A stretch of DNA of 64,000 bases from Candidatus Opimibacter iunctus (lineage in GTDB: Bacteria; Bacteroidota; Bacteroidia; Chitinophagales; Saprospiraceae): the NCBI GenBank assembly GCA_016716665.1, contig JADJVH010000005.1, positions 248,001-312,000 on the forward strand, given 5' to 3'. The notes beneath the pieces were generated by a model. The model worked only from the letters and a program-made list of their open reading frames with translations. It had not been told where the DNA came from and ran no database searches. Shown here piece after piece: positions 43,763-52,000 of this stretch. The stretch's first letter is position 1. The number at the start of each line of letters is the position of its first letter. The position numbers and the translations under genes are program-made.

Positions 43763-44077
43763 TTACTTGTTATCAGATTCCGGATTTGATGACTCTTGTT
43801 TCCAGCCATGTCCGCAGCCATGGTGTTTCATCTTGTCAAAGAAGGCTTTACGTTCCTCTTCTGACATTTGTTGAAATCGATGTTTCATCGGTCCGCCTGC
43901 AAAAGCGTAACCTGGCCCGAAATGCCTTCCAGCCATCCGACGGTAGGCTATCATCCTGAAGATGAATCCCATAAGGAGAACAATAACTACGGCCTTGAGC
44001 AGGAAAAAGGGGATAGCATATAATGCCAGCCCAAACACAGCGCCCACAGCTACTGCCTTGAAAATTTGCTTTGTCAT
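43763..44077 (-). CDS. small membrane protein with metal-binding-type C-terminus
   Basis: Protein of 104 residues. Its hydrophobic start (AVAVGAVFGLALYAIPFFLLKAVVIVLLMGFIF) makes two spans. The end, HRFQQMSEEERKAFFDKMKHHGCGHGW, resembles Spy/CpxP/CnrX-type metal sensors with a helix hairpin and a terminal His-Cys-His cluster. First gene of the operon 44077-42458. A transition-metal sensor upstream of an ECF sigma factor recalls the CnrYXH system in layout, but sequence similarity to it is not evident. Confidence 0.65.
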   Translation of the reverse strand: MTKQIFKAVAVGAVFGLALYAIPFFLLKAVVIVLLMGFIFRMIAYRRMAGRHFGPGYAFAGGPMKHRFQQMSEEERKAFFDKMKHHGCGHGWKQESSNPESDNK

Positions 44078-44256
44078 TTTTTTAGCTTTAAATTGTTTTA
44101 TAAAGGGTATGACAAGCGAGGAAGGGAATTATTGCAGGCAGGAAAAATATTTTTTACTGTAGGCAAAGTTATCCTCAAGAATCAGGGGGCAATGCCTGGT
44201 TTTGAAAGTAACGAATAGTTTTAAACCGGATTTCGCCGGACGCCCAGGAATAGAAG

Positions 44257-45405
44257 TTATGGAGTACTCACCTTATCAACCCCCAGGCTCAGCTCAAACT
44301 CAATCACTTCGGGTTCAAACCCAAACCGATCAAGGTAGGCGTCTACACAGGCTATTGAAAAATCTTCCAGCGCATCTTCACTGATCAGGCAGATCACGCA
44401 TCCGCCAAATCCGCCACCCATCATCCGTGCGCCCATCACGCCTTTATAGGCATTGGCAAAGTCTGCCAGGTGATCGAGTTCGTCGCAGCTGACCTCATAC
44501 ATGTGGCGCAATCCTTCATGAGAAGCTTTCAGCAATGCGCCGGCGCGTTGCGCATCATGATGGTGGAGTGCTTCCACCATCTGGTGTACACGGTCATCCT
44601 CTTGCACGACAAACGCTGATCTACGGAATAAAACCTCAGGCAGATCAGCTGCAGTCAACATATCCATTGTGACATCTCTAAGCGCCTGTACCTCCGGAAA
44701 GGATTTCTGAATGATCGCCACGGATTGCTTGCATTGTGCAGCGCGCTGGTTGTAATCGCTGTCTATGAGTGCGTGCTTGACCCGTGTATTGATCAGTATC
44801 CACTTACATCCTGGCAGGTCAGCATCCACAAGCTTGTACTCACGTGTGCGGCAGTCGAGCAACATCACATGGTGGGGCTGACTCATCATGATGGCAAACT
44901 GGTCCATGATCCCACCCTGTACACCAATGATCTCCTTTTCCACCCGCTGGCCGATGAGCGCAATTGACTCTTTCGATTCTGTCTTCCCGTTCAGGTGCTG
45001 CAAGGCAAACAAGATCCCGCATACCAGCGCAGACGAGGAAGATATCCCGGCACCGACAGGCAAATCACCACCAATCAATATATGCAGAGGACCTAGTTCG
45101 GGAGCGTATAGACGTATGGCCCCTTCAATGTACTTTGCCCATGCGTACTGCCCATACTCGAGGATCTCTTCTGTAGACTGGATCTCTTCATCCAGATCAT
45201 AGGCTATCCAATGATGTTGACCCGTCTTGCTCCTGGAGACCAGCAGATATATCGAGCGACTCATCGCCCCCGGCAAGACCCAGCCCTCATTATAGTCGGT
45301 ATGCTCACCAATGATATTGACCCGACCGGGAGCACGGACGACGACCTCTGGTGCTGTACTACCGAAGGACAAGTGCCATCTGTCGAGAAGAGTATTTAAC
45401 ATCAT
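44257..45405 (-). CDS. galK: galactokinase
   Basis: Protein of 382 residues from ATG 45405. It catalyses ATP-dependent phosphorylation of galactose to galactose 1-phosphate (Leloir pathway). Signatures are APGRVNIIGEHTDYNEGWVLPGAM (galactokinase motif with Arg, Glu, His, Asp for sugar binding), LPVGAGISSSSALVCG (GHMP kinase phosphate loop), GGIMDQFAI (catalytic Asp) and MMGGGFGGCVICLI. All key residues are in place. It is cytoplasmic. No galE, galT or transporter gene is adjacent. The upstream region is a long inverted repeat of GTAAGAA-type units (45409-45556). Confidence 0.96.
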   Translation of the reverse strand: MMLNTLLDRWHLSFGSTAPEVVVRAPGRVNIIGEHTDYNEGWVLPGAMSRSIYLLVSRSKTGQHHWIAYDLDEEIQSTEEILEYGQYAWAKYIEGAIRLYAPELGPLHILIGGDLPVGAGISSSSALVCGILFALQHLNGKTESKESIALIGQRVEKEIIGVQGGIMDQFAIMMSQPHHVMLLDCRTREYKLVDADLPGCKWILINTRVKHALIDSDYNQRAAQCKQSVAIIQKSFPEVQALRDVTMDMLTAADLPEVLFRRSAFVVQEDDRVHQMVEALHHHDAQRAGALLKASHEGLRHMYEVSCDELDHLADFANAYKGVMGARMMGGGFGGCVICLISEDALEDFSIACVDAYLDRFGFEPEVIEFELSLGVDKVSTP

Positions 45406-45408
45406 CGT

Positions 45409-45556
45409 AAGAAGGTAAGACAGTGAGAAGGTAAGAGGTGCGGGAGTGAGAGTGGGTGTGACAAAGAACAAAAAATGTAATTGTGAACAGCATAATTGTA
45501 ATCACACTCACACACTTTTCTCATGCCTCTTACTTTCTCACGGTCTTACCTTCTTA
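45409..45556. repeat. 148-base inverted repeat built from heptad units
   Basis: GTAAGAAGGTAAGACAGTGA and the following AGAAGGTAAGAGG on the left face TCACGGTCTTACCTTCTTAC with CATGCCTCTTACTTTC on the right, plus inner GGGTGTG/CACACTC. Each arm is itself a 7-8-base tandem array. It covers the whole leader of galK on the minus strand. Confidence 0.75.
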
Positions 45557-45559
45557 CAA

Positions 45560-45988
45560 CTACATCCATCCTGCACCAAGTGCTGTCCTGAATGGCCATG
45601 GAATAGCTATGAGTATAATGACCAGTGCGATCACGTAAAATGTAAACACCTTTTTCGCATTTCCTTTCTTGGCATGTCCATAACCCAGGGTGATCAGGAT
45701 AATCGCGATCAACATCATGAGCGTATGTTCCATCGTAAAGAACCGATGCACCGGACTACTCATCGTGGTGGATGAGAAATCAACTTTCGTACTCATAAAA
45801 TACAGTCCTAGTCCCAGCACAGCCTGCAGGTGAGCAAAGATCAGGGTGAATAGGCTCAGTTTCCTGTCCTGGGCCGTAAAGGCCACTTTGCCATTGCGCT
45901 TGCCAAAGGTGCTGAATACGGTAGCGACAAGGAGGATCAACAGGATCCAGCGCAAGCCGGAATGGGAATGAAGTAAAGCTGATTGCAT
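45560..45988 (-). CDS. conserved four-span membrane protein
   Basis: Protein of 142 residues. The pattern LLHSHSGLRWILLILLVATVF, KLSLFTLIFAHLQAVLGLGLYFMS, EHTLMMLIAIILITLGYGHAKK and FYVIALVIILIAIPWPFR is common in Bacteroidetes. Conserved His in HSHSGLRW, FAHLQ and EHTLM lie in the membrane and suggest heme or metal binding, as in cytochrome b561-like bundles. This is an inference. No operon partner. Confidence 0.7.
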   Translation of the reverse strand: MQSALLHSHSGLRWILLILLVATVFSTFGKRNGKVAFTAQDRKLSLFTLIFAHLQAVLGLGLYFMSTKVDFSSTTMSSPVHRFFTMEHTLMMLIAIILITLGYGHAKKGNAKKVFTFYVIALVIILIAIPWPFRTALGAGWM

Positions 45989-46029
45989 GTGGTATAATTT
46001 TAGTCCGGGGCGAATTTACATAATTCTTT

Positions 46030-46110
46030 ATGGCGGAACGGCGGAACGGCAGAAGGGCGGAAGGGAGGAAGGGCGGAAAGGAGGAAGGGAAAAAGGGAGG
46101 AAAGGTTTAG
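46030..46110. repeat. purine-rich heptad array
   Basis: GGCGGAA, CGGCGGAA, CGGCAGA, AGGGCGGA, AGGGAGGA, AGGGCGGA, AAGGAGGA and so on: about ten 7-8-base units, almost all purine, upstream of the gene at 45560-45988. Confidence 0.75.
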
Positions 46111-46121
46111 GAATATCATCA

Positions 46122-46360
46122 ATGCCCTGTAGGCGATGTGCTGAGCGTAGTCGAAGTAGGCTTAAGGACGTTAGCAAGTAAGTAGTAATATTATTCGTGG
46201 CCCCTAGGGGCACAACACGATTACTCCGGAATCTCTCACTGGTGCACAAACATATTTCAACACAAAAGACACAGATTGGTATATAGTCGTGTTTTGCCTC
46301 TACGGGGCAAGTAATATTTTCCCCCAAATACAGCTACCGACCTTAAGCCCCGATGGGGCA
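46122..46360 (+). repeat. REP-like unit, family A, with family E word replacing the left arm
   Basis: The inner palindromes (GTGGCCCCTAGGGGCACAAC and TTTGCCTCTACGGGGCAAG) and the right outer arm (CTACCGACC-TTAAGCCCCGATGGGGCA) are present. At the left the unit is interrupted by GCTGAGCGTAGTCGAAGTAGG. Confidence 0.75.
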
Positions 46361-46365
46361 ATTCA

Positions 46366-46434
46366 AATACCTGTATAAACCTATAAACCTATAAACCAAT
46401 CAACCTATAAACCTCTAACCTCCTAATCTCCTAA
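46366..46434 (-). repeat. TAGGTTTA / TTAGGAGA 8-nt array spanning a stop codon
   Basis: On the minus strand the end of the FkbM gene runs into GAGTTAG-GAGATTAG-GAGGTTAG-AGGTTTAT-AGGTTGAT-TGGTTTAT-AGGTTTAT, an 8-base array; the TAG stop is in its first unit. Confidence 0.8.
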
Positions 46435-47348
46435 CTCTTCAAAAAGACGAGGTTATCCGAGTCAAGCCCTGCATCCCTGAGATATTGATCGATCACCATC
46501 ACCTTGACCAGGTTACCTTCCCGGTCAATGGCATGAGCCTGATATCCATGTTCAACTAGCAGCCCGACAGCCAGGTGATGCGGTGAGGAGAGGTCCTCCG
46601 AGATCAGATATTCCATCACTATCGTCAGATCACTTTGCTGGAGCGATGATGCCAGTCCCTTGATGACCGACAGCTCACCACCTTCTACATCAATCTTGAT
46701 GATGGCTTTACGGACCTGGTTAGATTTGATCAGGTCGTCAAGCACGACCATCTGCACACGGTTGATGGTTTGTTTTACCTTTTTAATCCATGCTTTGTCA
46801 TCATAAGCCCCTTTGACGATCGTATTGTATTCTGCCAATGGGCCCGGGTACTCATAAAATACAACCTCGCCAGGTGCTTCCCCTGCAGCATTGTGGTAGA
46901 TCAGGATATTGGCATGGGTATCCGTATTTTCTTTGAGGATGGCAAAGGAATGCGCAGAAGCTTCGATGGCAAATACATGCCCGCTCCGGCCTGTCATCAC
47001 TGATCCAAGCAATGCATAATACCCGTAGTGTGCACCAACATCAATAAACGTATCTCCTTCGTGCAGATGCCGGGTCAGAAATTTGGTAAGCCTTATTTCT
47101 GAATCATGCGATTTGATACCATTCAACAGGATATCTGTCCCGGCTGGCAACAGTGTCTTGATACGAATACCAAAAAATGTCTTTGCGTGGACAAATATGC
47201 CTCTTTTGAGCAGGGGATATAGGACCTTGTTGTAGCTCATCAGCACCGGATACCTGAGCGGTGCGCCTTTGAGTCGTTCGATTTTTGAAGACCTCGCTTT
47301 TCGTTCTGCCTTGAGCAGGGCTTTCCATATCTGTGTTCTCTCCTCCAC
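46431..47348 (-). CDS. FkbM-family methyltransferase
   Basis: Protein of 305 residues. The SAM-binding site is FIDVGAHYGYYALLGS followed by GHVFAIEASAHSFAILKENTD. The FkbM-type end is VVLDDLI and KAIIKIDVEGGELSVIKGL. Family members O-methylate sugars or small molecules; many occur in glycan clusters. About 100 residues precede the domain and may be an added N-terminal part. It starts 3 bases after the stop of the acetyltransferase gene and is in one operon with it. Confidence 0.9.
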   Translation of the reverse strand: MEERTQIWKALLKAERKARSSKIERLKGAPLRYPVLMSYNKVLYPLLKRGIFVHAKTFFGIRIKTLLPAGTDILLNGIKSHDSEIRLTKFLTRHLHEGDTFIDVGAHYGYYALLGSVMTGRSGHVFAIEASAHSFAILKENTDTHANILIYHNAAGEAPGEVVFYEYPGPLAEYNTIVKGAYDDKAWIKKVKQTINRVQMVVLDDLIKSNQVRKAIIKIDVEGGELSVIKGLASSLQQSDLTIVMEYLISEDLSSPHHLAVGLLVEHGYQAHAIDREGNLVKVMVIDQYLRDAGLDSDNLVFLKS

Positions 47349-47351
47349 GTG

Positions 47352-47843
47352 CTAATTGGTCTTCAGTTTTTTTTCGAAGCATACTATTCTGGAAGGGTCC
47401 TGATCCTCGTATGAAGGGATGATCACAAAACCCAGTTGATGATATAGTTGCTGTGCTGCTTTCATTTCGACCATCGTATCCAGGATGATGCTGTCAAATC
47501 CTTTTTCAACGGCTCTGGTTACAATGGTTTCCGCAAGTATACGTCCCAGATGCCTTCCCCTGTGTGCCGGGACCACATAAAGTCGCTTCATCTCGGCTAC
47601 ACCATATGCATACGTCCGATAAGCCACACATCCGGCCATGCTACCGTCAGTATCGGAGAGTGCTATGAGTTTCAACACCCCTTCCTTCGCATACAGCTCT
47701 TCAATATTGGCCATTTCCGCTTCAAAGGAAGTAAAGCATGAATCATTGTTAAACTCATCCCTGTAATCCACCAGGAGCTGGATGACTTCATCCCATTCCT
47801 GCCTGGATTGGGGTGATCTTATCGTATAGGTAGTCGTGGTCAC
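47352..47843 (-). CDS. GNAT-family N-acetyltransferase
   Basis: Protein of 163 residues. MKRLYVVPAHRGRHLGRILAETIVTRAVEKGF is the acetyl-CoA-binding motif A (RxxGxA variant R-G-R-H-L-G-R), and QQLYHQLGFVIIPSYEDQDPSRIVCFEKKL is motif B and end. The substrate is unknown. First gene of the operon with the FkbM methyltransferase. Confidence 0.9.
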   Translation of the reverse strand: MTTTTYTIRSPQSRQEWDEVIQLLVDYRDEFNNDSCFTSFEAEMANIEELYAKEGVLKLIALSDTDGSMAGCVAYRTYAYGVAEMKRLYVVPAHRGRHLGRILAETIVTRAVEKGFDSIILDTMVEMKAAQQLYHQLGFVIIPSYEDQDPSRIVCFEKKLKTN

Positions 47844-47890
47844 TGGAAACGTGGATTTGAAAGCCTAAATTTGAGATCAATTTTCTGATT

Positions 47891-48547
47891 ATGGATGAAA
47901 ATACATTTGTAAAGTCAACGCTCAACACCGTCAAAAGGCTTCCCAAGCGTGGACACTATGACAAGGATACCATCTATCAGATCCTCGATCAGCAGTTTAT
48001 CTGCCACCTGGCCTGGGAAGACCAGGGTCAGCCCTATATGATTCCGACCGCATATGGCCGCAGGGAAGATACCCTGTATGTCCATGGCAGCAGTAAAAGC
48101 AGAATGCTTTCAGCACTCACTGATGGCAGGCCATTATGCCTTGTAGTGACCTTGCTCGATGGCCTGGTCCTGGCCCGTTCCGTCTTCCATCATTCGATGA
48201 ATTATCGTTCGGCCGTCATCTATGGCCACGCTCGTGAGATCGAAGGGGATGAAAAAATGGAAGCATTGCGTATCATTTCCGATCAGATCCTTGCTGGTCG
48301 CTGGGATGAAGTCCGGCCACCCAATGAACTCGAAATGAAGGCCACCACTGTTTTAGCTATAGAGATCGATACTGCTTCCGCCAAGATCAGGACCGGTCCT
48401 CCCGGAGATGATGATGCAGATTATGACCTACCGATCTGGGCCGGAGTCCTCCCCATGTCGGTCACCTATCATGATCCGATCGAAGATCCGGCGATGAGAT
48501 TCAAGCTATCCGTATCGACAAGTGTAAGCTCAAAATTTAAGCAGTGA
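47891..48547 (+). CDS. pyridoxamine 5'-phosphate oxidase-like flavin protein
   Basis: Protein of 218 residues. The split-barrel FMN fold shows IYQILDQQFICHLAWEDQGQPYMIPTAYGRREDTLYVHGS, then SRSVFHHSMNYRSAVIYGHAREIEGDEK. This is the PNPOx-like/NimA-related branch rather than true PdxH. It probably reduces a small molecule or binds FMN. It is divergent from the GNAT gene, with a 47-base gap, and is followed after 16 bases by a channel-like gene. Confidence 0.85.
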   Translation: MDENTFVKSTLNTVKRLPKRGHYDKDTIYQILDQQFICHLAWEDQGQPYMIPTAYGRREDTLYVHGSSKSRMLSALTDGRPLCLVVTLLDGLVLARSVFHHSMNYRSAVIYGHAREIEGDEKMEALRIISDQILAGRWDEVRPPNELEMKATTVLAIEIDTASAKIRTGPPGDDDADYDLPIWAGVLPMSVTYHDPIEDPAMRFKLSVSTSVSSKFKQ

Positions 48548-48563
48548 CTAAAATCTAAAATCC

Positions 48564-48932
48564 ATGGCAAAAGTTAAATTCCCTTTTGAACATCGGTCCA
48601 AACCGGTCATCCCCATAGAACAATTCTACAAGCGCCAGCTCAAATTTTTAGGCTACGCCCTTATCCTCCTCACGGTCAGCCTGAGCATCGGTATGGCGGG
48701 ATATCGGTATCATACCGGCATGAGCTGGATGGACGCCTATCTCAATGCCACGATGATCCTGACTGGCATGGGCCCTGTAGATCAGATGCCTACACCCGGA
48801 GCCAAATTTTTTGCAGGCACCTATGCCCTCTTCAGCGGTGTCATCTTCCTCAGTACAGTAGCAGTCATGTTTACCCCCATCGTACACCGCTTACTTCACC
48901 TCATGCATATCGATGACCTGGATATAGATTGA
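48564..48932 (+). CDS. two-span ion-channel-like protein with degenerate selectivity filter
   Basis: Protein of 122 residues with spans at about 27-47 (FLGYALILLTVSLSIGMAGYRY) and 80-102 (FFAGTYALFSGVIFLSTVAVMF). Between them lies MSWMDAYLNATMILTGMGPVDQMPTPGAKFF. Position, spacing and the flanking SW-x-D-A-x(2)-x-A/T-x(2)-L-T-G motif match the pore loop of two-span potassium channels, where the filter reads TVGYGD. Here the filter is TGMGP, so potassium selectivity is not expected. The helix order and the 'P-x-x-x-x-x-K-x-F' after the filter also fit. It is cotranscribed with the upstream flavin protein gene. Confidence 0.6.
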   Translation: MAKVKFPFEHRSKPVIPIEQFYKRQLKFLGYALILLTVSLSIGMAGYRYHTGMSWMDAYLNATMILTGMGPVDQMPTPGAKFFAGTYALFSGVIFLSTVAVMFTPIVHRLLHLMHIDDLDID

Positions 48933-48986
48933 TCATTGTGCGGCCCGGAATGTGCAGGCATGGATTCACTATTCCAAATGGATGGT

Positions 48987-48994
48987 TAATTTTG
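48987..48994 (+). promoter_or_regulatory. Bacteroidetes -7 element
   Basis: TAATTTTG is a full match to TANNTTTG, 40 bases upstream of the start of the large surface protein gene. No TTG at the expected -33 distance. Confidence 0.4.
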
Positions 48995-49033
48995 CATCGC
49001 CCACCCCAAGTCTGTTTCATTTAAACACACGTG

Positions 49034-52000
49034 ATGCACTTATTTTTTCATTCCTTTTATTTACGATATAAACTTGTGCCGGTATTGGCAGGTATCATGG
49101 TTATGATGTCTTCCTGGTCAGATCTGTCTGCCCAAAGAGAATACCCCTACCAGTCCCGCAAGGATGAAACTGTTCCTTCCTGGATCACCGAAATGTATAA
49201 GGCAGATGCCAACCCAGGCCTTGTCATGCAATTGTATGATGCGTATTATAAAACCAATCCCTTTGTCAAAAACGAACACACCCAATACTACAAGAGATGG
49301 ATCTCCGGCCTTGGTAAAAATGTAGTGCCTGACCCTCTTTATGATTCGATCTATCTCCGGCAATATTTTGAGGCAAAGCAAAAACGCAATGCATCCAATT
49401 GGTCCACAGTAGGCCCGATCGACTGGGACCATAATGCTGCAAGCCGCAGTTATGCACCGGGTTCCGCCCATATCTATACGGTCGAACAATCGATCTCCAA
49501 TGAAAATATACTCTATGCAGGCACAGCCAATGCCGGCGTATGGAAGAGTACCGACCACGGCCTCAATTGGACAGCCAAGACAAATGATTTCCTGACCGGT
49601 AGTGTCACGTCTATCGATATTGATCCAACCAATGCTGATATCATCTACGCAGAACTGCTCTCCAATATCTACAAAAGTGTCAATGGCGGTACCTCGTGGC
49701 AACCTACAGGTGATGCGGCCTTTATGGCCCTCTCGTTTTCTACCCATGATATCCGGTGCAAACCCGACCAACATCTGACCGTATTTGCCGCTACGAGTAG
49801 TGGCCTGTTCAGATCCACTGATGGCGGGGCCAACTGGACCAATGTACTCAGCGGCGATATGCTGGAGATTGAGTTTCACCCGACACACCCGGATACGATA
49901 TATGCAGTGCGTCACAACGGCGATATCACGGAATTTTTCAGATCATTCAACACCGGTGGCACCTTTACCCAAATGACTTCAGGCTGGCCGGCACCCAATG
50001 TCGGCGCAGGAGAGCACCAGCGCAGGACAGAACTGGCGGTTACCCCTGATGCCCCGGACAACGTATATGCTTTGGCTACAGGTTCTGCTAACGGAGGTAG
50101 CGGATTATATGGGGTTTATGCCAGCACTAACCTTGGCACTTCCTGGACCTTTAAATGCTGTGGTACCGGACCCGGAGGACCTCCCAGCCCCTCTAATATG
50201 AACCTCATGGCCTGGAGCGACCAGGGCACTGATGATGGCGGGCAGTACTATTATGATCTTGCTTTTGATGTCAGTCCGTACAATAAGGATTCAATGTGGG
50301 TCTGCGGTGTCAATCTCTGGGTTTCAGCTAATGAAGGAACAAGCTTTGTTTGCCCTTCAGCATGGAGCCATTCGTACAAGCCTAACTACGTGCACGCTGA
50401 TATCCATGACCTGCATTACATGGCGCACAGCGGTGAGCTATGGGTATGCGGTGATGGAGGTATATTCTTCTCGGAAGATCGTGGGGCCAATTTTACAAGA
50501 CGCAATGTAGGTATCGCCGGCTCAGATTTCTGGGGTTTCGGCATGGGCCATTGGTATGGCGATGTGATGATCGGTGGTGCCTACCACAATGGCACACTGA
50601 TGAAAGAGGAAAATACCTACATCAACGGCTGGATATGCACAGATGGCGGTGATGGTGTCGGCGGTTTCGTCAATCCCGGGTATGACCGCCAGGCATATAG
50701 TAATTACAATATTAAAAATCTGCAGAGCAACAGGAATATCAGTCCGGTGACCCGCGATTTTTTATTCCAACCCAATAGTTCGTATATCACAGGCCAGTCA
50801 AGTGAACTGCTCTTTGATCCACACTATTATGGCACATGGTACACAGGTTCGGATACCAAGCTGTACCGTACACGGGACAATGGATTTACCTACGAAGAGA
50901 TTTATGATTTCGGTGTCGACATCGCAGCCATGGACATGTGCATGTCAAATCCCCAATACATCTACGCCTGTACTTTTCCGGACTGGTGGGGCACCAAGCG
51001 CATCTATCGTTCTTCAAACGGTGGCTCGACCTGGATCGAAGTGACTCCGCCTGCATCGATCATGAACAATGCCGATACATGGATACCCTATGATATCGCA
51101 GTTGATCCGAATGATCCGCTGAAAGTATGGATCGTCCGCACCTCCATGTACGATGGATACCCATCATATAACGCATATAAAGTCTACAAGTCTGTCAATG
51201 GCGGCGCTACATGGACCAACATCAGTGGCACGAATATGAATGGCCAGTATCCGACCTGCATGATGCTGCAGAAAGGCACCAATGGAGGTATCTATATCGG
51301 CACACGCACTGGAGTTTATTATCGCAATGCGACAATGCCTGATTGGGAACTCTTCAATACCGGGCTTCCGGCCAGGACGCACTCAGCAAAGATGCTTCCC
51401 TGGTACAGGATGGGTCGGTTGCGCGATGCCACAGACAGATCAGTATGGGAATCCCCTTTCTATGAGCAGTCTCAACCTATCGCTATCCCTGCCGTGCAAA
51501 AACAATATCTTTTTTGCGAAAGGGATACGGCATACTTCACAGATCTGTCTGTATTAAAGGAAACCGGAGCGACATGGTCATGGAGTTTTCCAGGAGGTAC
51601 TCCTGCAACATCGACATTGCGCACACCCAAGGTGGTGTACAAGAGTCCCGGCATCTATGATGTCACGCTGATCGTCCATGACATCAATGGCAATGATACA
51701 GCTACCGTGCAGGACATGATCATCGCCGACAATCGATGCGCAATAGATACCACACCAGGGGGCGCGATGGATATAGCCACGCAGCCTGGCTACCTGAAAG
51801 TGGACAATATGAATTTCACTACACAGACGCTTACCGTCACCGCGTGGATCAAACCGGATGGTATCCAACCGGAATATTCGGGGATATGGATGAATGATGC
51901 TACAGCCGCAGGCTTTAATTTCAGGGAAACCAACAATACGTTGGGCTACCACTGGCCGGGAGGCGCTTGGTGGTGGGACAGTAACCTCACAGTCCCTGAA

